In this document: in pieces, positions 20,008 to 28,813 of the stretch
How the letters are laid out: each line of letters begins with the position of its first letter
Position numbering within the stretch: the first letter of the stretch is position 1
Origin: Alphaproteobacteria bacterium
GTDB lineage: Bacteria > Pseudomonadota > Alphaproteobacteria > Micropepsales > Micropepsaceae
DNA: 64,000 nucleotides
Assembly (NCBI GenBank): GCA_947467345.1
Contig: CANIHD010000015.1
Location: 19,022-83,021 of the forward strand
Direction of reading: 5' to 3'
The notes under the pieces: model-generated
Told to the model about the DNA's origin: nothing
Seen by the model: only the letters and a program-made list of their open reading frames with translations
Database searches by the model: none
Position numbers and translations under genes: made by a program

Positions 20008-21429
20008 TCAATCGCTCTGAACAGGATCACGGCGAGCAAGCATTTCCAGATACGCCGGTATAGTTTCATAGGTAGGGATGGGATCGGTCTGTTCCGTGAC
20101 CAGAGTTCCCGACCACAGAATATTTTTCGGATAGAAAGCTCGGCTCTCCCACTCGCCGCTTTGGAACGTCCAATGCGTTGCCTCTGGAAGGAGCGCATTG
20201 GGCAGCGCATAGCGCGCATATGGATTGTGGAACACCTCAAGTTCGGCGCACCAAGGCTCGTGCATTTGCGGCCAAATGGAAAGATATTCTTCGCTGGTCA
20301 CGTCCATACAAAAGGGGACGCCGTCTAGCGCGCCAGGTGTCCAATCCGCAAATTTTCCGTATCGAACATAGCGTAGGTCATGATTCGTCGCGCCACTCGA
20401 CACAGCGACGCGATTAAGTTTGCTGAGTGTGCACGCATTGGTGAAAATTATGGCGGACAATTCAGCATGCCGGTCATCGCGAAAGAGTCCGGTAGGAAAC
20501 TCTGTAGTTCCCTGAAGCTGATCTGCTTGAAGCACAACAGCTACGCGCTCGCCATTTACTTCGCTGATCTCAGCGCCCAGACCCGTAAGGTAGCCCATCA
20601 GAGCTTCTCGACTCCATATCATGGAGGCGGGCGCATGAAAGTCTGCCAACGCGAGTGCAAACGGTTGGCCGACGACATGTGGCAGTTGATCATAACGGCG
20701 CTGAAGTTTATTGCCGATCGTCTTGGCGAAGCGGAGCGCGGCCGAGCCGAAAAAGAGATCGATATTTTTTTGGGGTTGAAGCGTTGGAATCGCATTTACA
20801 TGTTCGTAGCGAGCCGCCGGGTTGGCGGTCACTGCTTCAACCCAAGCACTCCCGCCTAGACGATTTTCAATTCGGAAATCGGGATTTTCCTTCGGTTGGG
20901 TAACCAGCAAACCCTGCTCTCGAAAGCATGCCAAGAGTTGCGCTTCCCATAAGCGCGTATGGAAATTTCCGGTCTGGCAATCTGATGCCCAGTTTCGGTC
21001 CGGTCGTGGAAGCGCGAGATAAAGCTGGTTGAGAAGCCAGCCGGCATTTCGATGACTTCTGCCACAGAACAATTTGAATATTTCGCTCGGCGATCGGTCG
21101 CCAAAATCATGCAAGGCCATTCGGCGTGGGGTGCCAGGTGGAACGGGTTCGCATGGCAAGCCTTCCCTAAGCTCTATTTCAGCTTTGTTCCGCGGAGCAT
21201 CAATCGTCTGAATTCCTGCAGCCTCGCATGTGACAGTCCAAACATCGTCCACACGCCGTCGCATAACGACCACGCCATAGTCTCTTGTCTCACAGTGCAG
21301 CGTCACCGCCGCCCATCCATAACCGTCATCACTGCCCCACGCCTCCACCGGTGGGCGTTCGCCGAATCCATGGCCGCGAGGCAATGCAAGCGCGCAAATA
21401 TCGAAAAGACCGTTATGCATCTGTCTCAT
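20008..21429 (-). CDS. Hypothetical protein, possibly PD-(D/E)XK nuclease-like
   Basis: This 473-residue protein starts at an ATG (21429), has no signal peptide or membrane segment, and belongs to no family I recognise. Near residues 165-205 it reads LWEAQLLACFREQGL, then NPDFRIE, then AWVEAVTANP. The spacing of Glu, Pro-Asp and Glu-x-Val recalls a PD-(D/E)XK nuclease core, although the usual lysine is replaced by valine; this is inference. It ends about 100 bases from tRNA-His and its base composition looks AT-richer than the flanking core genes, both of which fit acquisition next to a tRNA gene. No integrase is visible. Confidence 0.6.
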   Translation of the reverse strand: MRQMHNGLFDICALALPRGHGFGERPPVEAWGSDDGYGWAAVTLHCETRDYGVVVMRRRVDDVWTVTCEAAGIQTIDAPRNKAEIELREGLPCEPVPPGTPRRMALHDFGDRSPSEIFKLFCGRSHRNAGWLLNQLYLALPRPDRNWASDCQTGNFHTRLWEAQLLACFREQGLLVTQPKENPDFRIENRLGGSAWVEAVTANPAARYEHVNAIPTLQPQKNIDLFFGSAALRFAKTIGNKLQRRYDQLPHVVGQPFALALADFHAPASMIWSREALMGYLTGLGAEISEVNGERVAVVLQADQLQGTTEFPTGLFRDDRHAELSAIIFTNACTLSKLNRVAVSSGATNHDLRYVRYGKFADWTPGALDGVPFCMDVTSEEYLSIWPQMHEPWCAELEVFHNPYARYALPNALLPEATHWTFQSGEWESRAFYPKNILWSGTLVTEQTDPIPTYETIPAYLEMLARRDPVQSD

Positions 21430-21492
21430 AAGGGCTTATTTCGCAGTATTAAGCTGCGGTGTCACGAGATCTCAGGTCGTCAGTTCGCCCCT

Positions 21493-21594
21493 TCACCCCC
21501 ACATGAGATCGCAATTTCGCAAGGGCAGATCGCGGTAGCGTTTTCTGGTGATCTGGAAAATCCATCCACGATGCCCGATTGCAGCGAGGTGCGC
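21493..21594 (-). pseudogene. 3' remnant of a molybdenum hydroxylase large-subunit gene
   Basis: About 100 bases match the 3' end of the iorB-like gene at 23037, including the stop codon. In frame it encodes LQSGI, then after a one-base deletion relative to the intact gene TRKRYRDLPLRN-like sequence ending in WG and TGA. Both flanks diverge abruptly. It therefore looks like a decayed third paralogue of the hydroxylase or the scar of a duplication or recombination event. Confidence 0.7.
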
Positions 21595-21690
21595 CGCTCG
21601 CGCCTGGACGGAACATTACCAAGCTAAGCCCGTTAGATGAGCGCGCCTCTGTTCAAGGGGCCGAGAGAAATCGAACGAGGAACACACACC

Positions 21691-21765
21691 ATGAACAGCA
21701 TCATCTATCTCGTCGGTCTTGTCGTCGTGGTTGGAGCCATCCTGTCATTTGTTGGGCTGAGGTAG
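21691..21765 (+). CDS. 24-residue single-helix membrane microprotein
   Basis: The ATG at 21691 opens a 24-codon frame ending in TAG. The product, MNSIIYLVGLVVVVGAILSF followed by VGLR, is one hydrophobic helix with a terminal arginine. Very similar short proteins (an N-terminal MN, a Val/Ile/Leu helix and a GLR ending) are familiar from many alphaproteobacterial genomes, usually unannotated or called hypothetical. AACGAGGAACACACACC precedes the start, giving a plausible ribosome site (GAGG). The 306 bases that follow hold no convincing gene. Confidence 0.6.
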   Translation: MNSIIYLVGLVVVVGAILSFVGLR

Positions 21766-22071
21766 TCTCCGGCACCACGACCGCCGACCATCGAAAACTG
21801 CATCATCATTGTGGAGCGTTGCGACTGCGACGTAGCTGCAAGCTCTTGCGGTGTTCTAGCCTCTCCCCGTCACGCGTCCCCACGCATTTGCCTCACGTCA
21901 CCAAGCATTTGCGTTTTTTCATCCGTTCAAATCGGCGCCGCATCTCTCCTTGCACAAAATTTTTGCAAATGAGGAACCGACGCCTCGGCGGCTCGTTCGT
22001 GATTCACGATCCCATGGGAAATTTTCCTGGCGGTACGCCCACGCCGCGCACTTTCCAACAAAGGCACTCCG
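21766..22071. other. Intergenic stretch without a recognisable gene
   Basis: I see no frame with coding character, tRNA or strong hairpin here. The last part should carry the promoter and ribosome site of the membrane protein gene that starts at 22072. Confidence 0.5.
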
Positions 22072-22983
22072 ATGGCCAACGCGCCGGTTCTCACGCAAGT
22101 GATCGAATATGACATCGACAATTTCTCTTGGACGGCTGTGATCGCCGGCGCCCTGGTTGCCACGGCGACTATGGTCTTCCTGCTCGCGCTGGGCGCGGGG
22201 GTTGGCCTTTCCATTACCACCGCGTGGGAAGCGGATACGGGCACCGCGAAGACCATGCTGACCCTTGGCGCCATCTATTTTTTGGCGGTGCAGGCTTTCG
22301 GGTTCCTGATCGGCGGCTATCTGTCCGGCCGGTTGATCGGCCCATTATTGGAACGCCCGGCGGAGGAGCGCTTTCATTCCTTCGCGCATGGTTTGGCGAC
22401 ATGGGCGTTGTGCGTTGTTGCCACCGGGTTGCTCGTTACTGCTTCCGGCACGGTTCTCGGCGGCTCGGCGCTGAACGCATCGGCGCAGGTCGGCGCCGCT
22501 GCCATTGAAAGCGAGACGGCTGGAGACGACATGAACGGTTACTGGGTTGATACGCTGTTTCGCCCCGATGCGGCGGCACAGCTTACAGCAGCCCCAGCGT
22601 TCCAAGATCCGGCGAATCCGGTTGTCGGCGTAGCGCCCATCATGCCCCGAAACAATGACGCCGCGGGGGGAGAAGCCGGCCGGATTCTGACTATGGCCGC
22701 CGTGCCGGGCGACAAGCTTTCGCCGGCCGACCGCGGCCGCTTGGCCTCGCTGGTTTCAGAGGAAACTGGTCTGTCTACCGAACAATCCAGTCAACGCGTG
22801 GATACAATCGAGACGCAGATGGAGCAGCGCGCGCTCGCGGCCGCAGAGGCGGCGCGGCTGACCGCGCAATATATCGCGTTCTGGACGGCGCTCGCGCTGA
22901 TCCTCGGCGCAGCGTGTGCGGCGGTGGGCGCACGATTGGGCCGCGAGATGGACGACGAGGCGCGCGGACTGGTTCGCGCCTAA
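22072..22983 (+). CDS. Hypothetical inner-membrane protein
   Basis: This 303-residue protein has about four transmembrane helices. Two lie at residues 20-50 and 62-85 (FSWTAVIAGALVATATMVF, LGAIYFLAVQAFGFLIGGYL), one near 105-130, and one near 265-285 (YIAFWTALALILGAACAAVG). A soluble segment of about 130 residues lies between the third and fourth. The pattern is that of a family of alphaproteobacterial membrane proteins of unknown function with a glycine-rich GGYLSGRL motif. It is monocistronic and ends at an intrinsic terminator. Confidence 0.72.
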   Translation: MANAPVLTQVIEYDIDNFSWTAVIAGALVATATMVFLLALGAGVGLSITTAWEADTGTAKTMLTLGAIYFLAVQAFGFLIGGYLSGRLIGPLLERPAEERFHSFAHGLATWALCVVATGLLVTASGTVLGGSALNASAQVGAAAIESETAGDDMNGYWVDTLFRPDAAAQLTAAPAFQDPANPVVGVAPIMPRNNDAAGGEAGRILTMAAVPGDKLSPADRGRLASLVSEETGLSTEQSSQRVDTIETQMEQRALAAAEAARLTAQYIAFWTALALILGAACAAVGARLGREMDDEARGLVRA

Positions 22984-23006
22984 GCTTAGATTTGAAGGGA
23001 AGCGAG

Positions 23007-23031
23007 CCCCGCCCTCATCGGTGGGGTTTTT
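23007..23031 (+). terminator. Intrinsic terminator between convergent genes
   Basis: CCCCGCC and GGTGGGG form a seven-base stem with one G-T pair and a six-base loop, followed by five T. It lies just before the stop of the convergent hydroxylase gene at 23037. Confidence 0.7.
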
Positions 23032-23036
23032 CCCAT

Positions 23037-25364
23037 TCACCCCCATGTCAGATCATAATTGCGCAAGGGCAGATCGCGGTAGCGTTTGCCGGTGACCTGG
23101 AAAATGGCATCGGCGATGCCCGATTGCAGCGACGTGCCGCGATCATGGCCCATGCCGTCCAGCCAATGCTCCGACTTGAAGAAGTGAATGTTGAGCTCGG
23201 GCGGATGTTCATTGAGCCGTGAAAGGATGAAACGGTCGAAATTGTTTTCCTTCATGCGTCCGTCAACGACATTGCTCTCCTGATACATCGCGTCGTTCAA
23301 GAACCAGGTGTTCTGACCCTCTAACTGTTTCTTGACCGACAGCGGATTGATCAGGCTGAGGCCTTCGTCGTGCGCGATGTCGGTGCGTAAGAGGCGCACC
23401 TCGCCCTGCTTACTGATCGAGATCTTATGCACCTGCGCGCTGAAAGTGGCGTGGCCGTCGCCTTCCGCGCCGCGTTCTTCGAGCGCGATGACACGCACCG
23501 TGCCTTGCGGCAGCGGCGTGCCCCAGTTCGACATCTCGGCCGCCATGTCGAGTGCTTTGATCATGTCGTCCTTATAGAAAAGGTTGCCGCGCTGGATGAG
23601 TTCGCGGCGATAGAGATAGGGGTCTTTGCCGGCGGCGTGCGCCAGCTCGTCCATGAAGCTTTCGCGATAAAACGTTTGCGCCGGCGCGCCGACGCCGCGC
23701 CGCGTACCCACCGGAATATGAAACTTCGCGGTGTGGGTGGAGAAGCGGTAATTCGGCACGTAATACCGCGCGGCGATGTCGAACCCTGCGGCTGGACCAG
23801 GCGCATTCTGGTCCGCCGCCGTTCTTACCTCCATCGCGATGGGCCAGCCATCGGCGTCGAGCGCGGCGCGCAGGCGCGCAACGCCGATGGAGCGATAGGT
23901 CGTGTTGATGAAATCTTCCTCGCGCGTCCACAAAAGGTGTATGGGCGTGCCGCGATTTTTATTGGCGATGTACAGCGCCTGCTCCGCCTGCGGCCCGTTG
24001 CCGTTGCGCCCATATCCGCCGCCAAGATGGCAGAGATGAAGATAAACGCTGGTTTCCGGCAGGCCGGTAATTTGCGACGCGGAGTAGCGCGTTTCCTGCG
24101 GGCTTTGATCGCCGATCCAAATGTCGACGCGATCATCGGTGACCAGCACGGTGGCATTGCCCGGCTCCATGCGGGCGCGCGGCAGATACGGTACGGAATA
24201 TGTCGCCTCCACCATGCGCGTGCCGCTGGCAAAGGCCGCGTCGCAATCGCCGATATTGGTACGCATGGTACCGGGCGCATCCAGCGACGCCATCAGCGCG
24301 GCGCGAATCTTCGCCGTGTCCATGGCGGCGTTTTGCGGGGGGATGTCCCATTCGATAGGCATTTTGTCGATGGCGGTTTTGGCCTGATACCAGGTGTCGG
24401 CGAGCACAGCGACGCCGCCGCCGAACACACGGCCTCTGATGAGAGCCGGATTGGGAATGGGAAACGGAATCGCCAAGATGACGCCCGGCTCGCCGCGGAC
24501 TTTTTCGAAATCATAGCTCTTCACCGAACCGCCATAGACGGGACACGATTTCACCGCAGCCCATTTCATGCCGGGCAAGCGCACGTCGATGCCATAAATC
24601 GTCTTGCCCCTTACCTTGTGGGGCACATCGAGATTTTTTTGCTCGGTGCCCATCAGAGTCCATTCCGATGGCGGCTTGATGCGTATGGCTTTCGGATTTG
24701 GATGCGGCGTCTGCCCGGCAAGCGCGGCAACTGCGCCGTAGGTAGTCGTGCGTCCTGTGGGCTTATGTGTGACGACGCTGTTGGCGGAACTCACCTCCGC
24801 CACCGGTACGTTCCAAACCTTCGCCGCAGCAAGCAGCAAACGCTCGCGCGCTTCGGCGCCGGCAAGCTGCAGATAATAGCGCCCGTCTTTCACCGACGCC
24901 GCCGCGTTAGTCCGCATCCGCCGATAGAGGCTATCCGGAATTCCGGTGACGCCGGTCTTAGAGCGGTCGAGAAAATCGGGGGAGCCACCGCCATTCGGAT
25001 CTCTGCCGCCATTGCCCATGACGTTGAGCGTCCAATCCGGCGCCATCTCGCGCGCGTCGCGATTGACCGACGCGTATTCAGGGCGAACTTTCGCCCAGTC
25101 GCATTGCAGCTCTTCGCACACCATCATGGGGTTCGACGTCCACACGCCTTGTCCGATTTCCGTTTGCGCAATGCGGATGGTTACCGTCTCGTCGGGCGCG
25201 ACGACAACCCAGGCATTGACCTCAGGGTTCGCCGTTGGCTTGGTCCATACCGCGCCTTCCGGATTGATGATTTGCCCCGCGGCCTTTGTCGGGATCCAGA
25301 ACCCGATAATGAGCGCGCCTGATGCAGCGAGTATGTCGCGCCGGGAAAGCTTTGCGGCGGCCAT
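23037..25364 (-). CDS. iorB: Molybdenum hydroxylase large subunit (isoquinoline 1-oxidoreductase beta type)
   Basis: The product has 775 residues and an N-terminal twin-arginine signal (KLSRRDILAASGALIIGFW), so it is probably exported folded. I chose the ATG at 25364 because it begins that signal; the longer frame has no meaning upstream. It shows molybdopterin cytosine dinucleotide-site motifs such as QTEIGQGVWTS, CHLGGGYGRNG and GTRRGVGAPAQTFY. It pairs with the 2Fe-2S subunit encoded 47 bases upstream. No FAD subunit is present, as in isoquinoline and aldehyde oxidoreductases that pass electrons to cytochromes. The substrate is not predictable. Confidence 0.85.
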   Translation of the reverse strand: MAAAKLSRRDILAASGALIIGFWIPTKAAGQIINPEGAVWTKPTANPEVNAWVVVAPDETVTIRIAQTEIGQGVWTSNPMMVCEELQCDWAKVRPEYASVNRDAREMAPDWTLNVMGNGGRDPNGGGSPDFLDRSKTGVTGIPDSLYRRMRTNAAASVKDGRYYLQLAGAEARERLLLAAAKVWNVPVAEVSSANSVVTHKPTGRTTTYGAVAALAGQTPHPNPKAIRIKPPSEWTLMGTEQKNLDVPHKVRGKTIYGIDVRLPGMKWAAVKSCPVYGGSVKSYDFEKVRGEPGVILAIPFPIPNPALIRGRVFGGGVAVLADTWYQAKTAIDKMPIEWDIPPQNAAMDTAKIRAALMASLDAPGTMRTNIGDCDAAFASGTRMVEATYSVPYLPRARMEPGNATVLVTDDRVDIWIGDQSPQETRYSASQITGLPETSVYLHLCHLGGGYGRNGNGPQAEQALYIANKNRGTPIHLLWTREEDFINTTYRSIGVARLRAALDADGWPIAMEVRTAADQNAPGPAAGFDIAARYYVPNYRFSTHTAKFHIPVGTRRGVGAPAQTFYRESFMDELAHAAGKDPYLYRRELIQRGNLFYKDDMIKALDMAAEMSNWGTPLPQGTVRVIALEERGAEGDGHATFSAQVHKISISKQGEVRLLRTDIAHDEGLSLINPLSVKKQLEGQNTWFLNDAMYQESNVVDGRMKENNFDRFILSRLNEHPPELNIHFFKSEHWLDGMGHDRGTSLQSGIADAIFQVTGKRYRDLPLRNYDLTWG

Positions 25365-25411
25365 CAGGGCGTCCCCGCTGCCTTCATCATCGCCGCCGAC
25401 AGACGCACGGC

Positions 25412-25834
25412 CTAACGGATGCGATGATAGGTGCTGCAGCGGCACGCATTGGTCATGCCTGCGTCGATCTCCGCGTCGCTGGGATTCGGGTTTCGCGTCA
25501 GCAGCGCCGCGGCACTCATAATCTGGCCAGATTGGCAGTAACCGCATTGCGGCACGTCGAGCGAGATCCACGCCTGCTGAATGGGATGGTTGCCGTCAGG
25601 CGACAGGCCTTCAATCGTGGTGACGTTGCGCCCCGCAGCGGCAGACACCGGAAAGCTGCAGGAGCGCACGGCCTGCCCATCGACATGCAGCGTGCAGACG
25701 CCGCATTGCGCAATGCCGCAGCTGAATTTTGTGCCGGTCAATTCCAACTGTTCGCGGACGACCCAGAGCAGCGGCGTGTCGGGCGCGACATCAATCGAAT
25801 GGCGCACACCATTCACCGAAAGGTCTATTGCCAT
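25412..25834 (-). CDS. iorA: 2Fe-2S subunit of molybdenum hydroxylase (isoquinoline 1-oxidoreductase alpha type)
   Basis: This 140-residue protein carries two 2Fe-2S clusters. The plant-ferredoxin-type set is [18 protein letters not shown] with the fourth cysteine in VRSCSFP. The helical-bundle set is [13 protein letters not shown] and [12 protein letters not shown]. The ATG at 25834 has GGGGGA upstream and matches family length; the longer frame upstream is non-coding. It should relay electrons from the molybdenum centre of the adjacent large subunit to an external acceptor. Confidence 0.9.
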   Translation of the reverse strand: MAIDLSVNGVRHSIDVAPDTPLLWVVREQLELTGTKFSCGIAQCGVCTLHVDGQAVRSCSFPVSAAAGRNVTTIEGLSPDGNHPIQQAWISLDVPQCGYCQSGQIMSAAALLTRNPNPSDAEIDAGMTNACRCSTYHRIR

Positions 25835-26156
25835 GGTGCTATCCCCCGATCCCAAGCCGACCTTAGATATCGAATAGAATGCCGGGCACGTTTTGCACGC
25901 AAGCCGTTTCGCCGCGTGCGTAATGAACGCGGCGTAATGAGCCCCGGCGCGGCTTCGGTGGCGGCCCGATTTCATGAGGCGGGGCGACCGCGTCATCAGC
26001 TTGCCCCCTCCCGTCCGCCGGCCGGTTCGGCCGCCCTGTGGATAACCGCCCCCGACCGACCAAATTCCCTAGCAATTCCGCGGGATACTGGCCTTCCTTG
26101 CAGCCCCCTACCCAAGCCGCTATTTAGGCGCACTTTTTCAAAGGCCCGGCACATTC
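25835..26156. promoter_or_regulatory. Divergent intergenic region between iorA and hisS, with an inverted repeat
   Basis: This 322-base gap must contain promoters for both directions. CGCCGCGT (25910-25917) and ACGCGGCG (25927-25934) form a perfect eight-base inverted repeat with a nine-base spacer, about 75 bases upstream of iorA. It could be an operator or a leader hairpin. I see no gene or leader peptide rich in histidine before hisS. Confidence 0.35.
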
Positions 26157-27635
26157 ATGACTCAGGAACAGTACCGCCCTAGAGCGCGGCTGCCGCGTGG
26201 GTTCCGGGATCGGACCGCCAGCGAGATCGCCACCGAGCGCCAGATGCTGGATACGATCCGGCGCGTCTATGAAAGCTATGGCTTCGAGGCCCTAGAAACC
26301 CCGGCCCTCGAATATGCCGATGCGCTGGGCAAATTCCTGCCTGACCAGGACCGCCCCAATGAAGGCGTGTTCTCGTTCCAGGACGACGACGAGCAATGGG
26401 TGTCGCTGCGCTATGATCTGACCGCGCCCCTCGCGCGCTACGTCGCCGAGAATTTCCAGAACCTGCCCAAGCCCTTCCGCCGCTATCAGACCGGCACGGT
26501 GTGGCGGAACGAGAAGCCGGGTCCGGGGCGCTTCCGCGAATTCATTCAGTTCGACGCCGACACGGTGGGCTCAGCTTCGCCCTCCGCCGACGCCGAACTT
26601 CTGATGATGCTGTCGGATACCTATGAAGCGCTGGGGCTGAAACGCGGCGACTATCTGATCAAGCTGAACAGCCGCAAGCTGCTCGACGGCGTGCTGGAAA
26701 TCGCCGAAGTCGATGCCACGAGGCGCGGCACCGTTTTGCGCGCCATCGACAAATTCGACCGCCTTGGCGCACGCGGCGTGGAGGCGCTTTTGGGCGCGGG
26801 CCGCAAAGACGACTCCGGCGATTTCACCAAGGGCGCGGATTTGAGCGCGAATGCGATTTCGCGCGTGCTGGCTTTCGTAACATCGGAGCAAGCGCAAGAT
26901 TCGAACGAAGCGCTCAGCGCGTTAGGCGATGCCATTCGTGGCAGCGCTGTCGGCGAAGAAGGCCTAGCGAATCTGCGCGCCATTCTCGGCCTTGCTGAAA
27001 AAAGCGGCTATGGCCCAGACCGCATTCGCCTGGACACCGGCATTGTGCGCGGCCTCGATTATTACACCGGCCCCGTGTTCGAAGCGCAGCTCACCTTTCC
27101 GGTCACCAATGAAGCGGGCGAAACCATCGTGTTCGGTTCCGTCGGCAGCGGCGGGCGCTATGACGATCTTGTTGCGCGCTTCACCGGACAGCGCGTTCCG
27201 GCCAGCGGCGTTTCCATTGGCGTCAGCCGGCTTCTGACCGCGTTGAAAACACGCTCCACAGCAGATGCTTTTGCGGCCAATCCGCTCGTCGTGGTGCTGG
27301 TTTTGGATAAGGCCGAAGCTGCATCAAGCTTCGCCATGGCACGCGATTTGCGCGAGGCCGGATTTCGCGTCGAAGCCTATACCGGCGAAGCGGGCATGAA
27401 GGCGCAGTTCAAATATGCCGACAGACGCAATGCCGCTGTCGCCATCATTGAAGGTTCGGATGAGCGCGCGCGCGGCGAAGTCATGGTGAAAGATTTGGTG
27501 CTCGGTGCCGAGTTGGCGAAGTCCGTCGAAGGGCGCGCCGCCTGGGTAAAAGACCGCCCAGCGCAAGCCGCCGTGCCGCGTGATCAATTGATCACCTATT
27601 TGCGGAATTTGTTTGAAGTGCGGGGAGGCGAATAA
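26157..27635 (+). CDS. hisS: Histidyl-tRNA synthetase
   Basis: This 492-residue class II synthetase charges tRNA-His. Motif 2 is VWRNEKPGPGRFREFIQFD, the histidine-binding signature is RGLDYYTGPVFEAQL, and motif 3 is SGVSIGVSRLL. The C-terminal anticodon-binding domain begins near VVLVLDKAEAAS. Its partner tRNA at 19833 lacks G-1 and has A73, so this enzyme should be of the alphaproteobacterial type that reads different acceptor elements. It is first in a hisS-hisZ-hisG operon; its TAA shares one base with the hisZ ATG. Confidence 0.96.
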   Translation: MTQEQYRPRARLPRGFRDRTASEIATERQMLDTIRRVYESYGFEALETPALEYADALGKFLPDQDRPNEGVFSFQDDDEQWVSLRYDLTAPLARYVAENFQNLPKPFRRYQTGTVWRNEKPGPGRFREFIQFDADTVGSASPSADAELLMMLSDTYEALGLKRGDYLIKLNSRKLLDGVLEIAEVDATRRGTVLRAIDKFDRLGARGVEALLGAGRKDDSGDFTKGADLSANAISRVLAFVTSEQAQDSNEALSALGDAIRGSAVGEEGLANLRAILGLAEKSGYGPDRIRLDTGIVRGLDYYTGPVFEAQLTFPVTNEAGETIVFGSVGSGGRYDDLVARFTGQRVPASGVSIGVSRLLTALKTRSTADAFAANPLVVVLVLDKAEAASSFAMARDLREAGFRVEAYTGEAGMKAQFKYADRRNAAVAIIEGSDERARGEVMVKDLVLGAELAKSVEGRAAWVKDRPAQAAVPRDQLITYLRNLFEVRGGE

Positions 27636-28813
27636 TGGCTGCCTTGCCGGATTACGATTCCGACCAGCTCGATATCTTAAGCGCGCAAAGCGGCGCCACG
27701 CTGGGCGTGTTCGCTGGCAAAGGCTATGCGCGCGTGGAGCCAGCGATTCTGCAACCGGCAGAGCTCTTCCTCGATCGCTCGGGCGAAGAAATTCGCCGCC
27801 GCACCTTTGTGCTCACCGATCCGGGCGGGCGCGAACTATGTCTCCGGCCTGATCTCACCATTCCCGTCTGCCGCATGTTTCTGGCGGGCGGCGGCAAAGT
27901 GCCGGCCCGCCTCGCCTATCACGGCCCTGCTTTTCGCTTTCAGCCCGGCGAGGCCGAACGCCCGGCGCAATTCTTACAAACCGGCGTCGAGTGCCTCGGC
28001 GTCGAGTCGCGCGACGACGCCGATATCGAAGTCTTGAGCCTCTGCGTCGAAGGCATTCGCGCGGCGGGGCTGAAGGATTTCTCGGTCAAGATCGGCGATG
28101 TCGGTTTGTTCGCCGGCCTGATCGATGCGCTCGACATTCCGCCGCTGTGGCGCGGGAGATTGAAGCGCCATTTCTGGCGGCCGCAATATTTCAGCGAGTT
28201 GTTGGAGCGTCTCTCCGGCAATGGCCCGAAACCGACGCAAGCCTATCTCGCGCATCTCGGCCAGCTTGGTCCGACGGAATCGCGCGCGGCGCTTGAAGGG
28301 CTGATGGATTATCTCGGCGCCACGCAGGCCAAAACATCCGGCGGGCGCACGCGCGACGAAATCATCGACCGCCTGATCGAACAGGCGGCGGAAGCGGCGG
28401 CTGTGCATCTCGACCAGAAATCGGTCGCGTTCATCGAGCAGGTTTTGTCGGTCTCAGGCAGCGCGAAAGAATCGCTCGCCTCGCTGCGCGCGCTTTCCAG
28501 CGAAGCGAAGATATCGCTCGACGCACCATTGGCCGCAATGGAGCGGCGCATCAATGCGCTCGAAAAACTCGGCGTCGATAAAGCGAACACGAGCTTCGCC
28601 GCGCGCTTCGGGCGCAATATGGAATATTACACCGGCTTCGTGTTCGAGCTGTGGTCCAAGGACTCCGAGGGCGACGTGCAGATCGCGGGCGGCGGACGCT
28701 ACGACACGCTGCTGAAAATCTTGGGCGCCACACGCGACATTCCGGCCGTCGGCTGCGCTATCCGCACCGAGCGCGTGCTGGCCGCACGACGCGCCACGGG
28801 AGCCCTGTCATGA
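27635..28813 (+). CDS. hisZ: ATP phosphoribosyltransferase regulatory subunit HisZ
   Basis: This 392-residue protein is a catalytically inactive relative of histidyl-tRNA synthetase that assembles with HisG and mediates feedback by histidine. LRPDLTIPVCRMF and NMEYYTGFVFELW correspond to the synthetase histidine-site motifs, and GGGRYDTLL is typical of HisZ. The anticodon-binding domain is missing, as expected. It overlaps hisS by one base and hisG by an ATGA, so the three are translationally coupled. Confidence 0.92.
   Translation: MAALPDYDSDQLDILSAQSGATLGVFAGKGYARVEPAILQPAELFLDRSGEEIRRRTFVLTDPGGRELCLRPDLTIPVCRMFLAGGGKVPARLAYHGPAFRFQPGEAERPAQFLQTGVECLGVESRDDADIEVLSLCVEGIRAAGLKDFSVKIGDVGLFAGLIDALDIPPLWRGRLKRHFWRPQYFSELLERLSGNGPKPTQAYLAHLGQLGPTESRAALEGLMDYLGATQAKTSGGRTRDEIIDRLIEQAAEAAAVHLDQKSVAFIEQVLSVSGSAKESLASLRALSSEAKISLDAPLAAMERRINALEKLGVDKANTSFAARFGRNMEYYTGFVFELWSKDSEGDVQIAGGGRYDTLLKILGATRDIPAVGCAIRTERVLAARRATGALS

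Noticed and set aside
23427..25322. 631-codon plus-strand frame over the molybdenum hydroxylase gene
   Set aside because: It is arginine-rich antisense translation without domains, and the minus-strand gene has clear motifs.
26000..26156. Histidine attenuator or T-box before hisS
   Set aside because: No histidine-rich leader peptide, specifier loop or terminator/antiterminator pair is visible.
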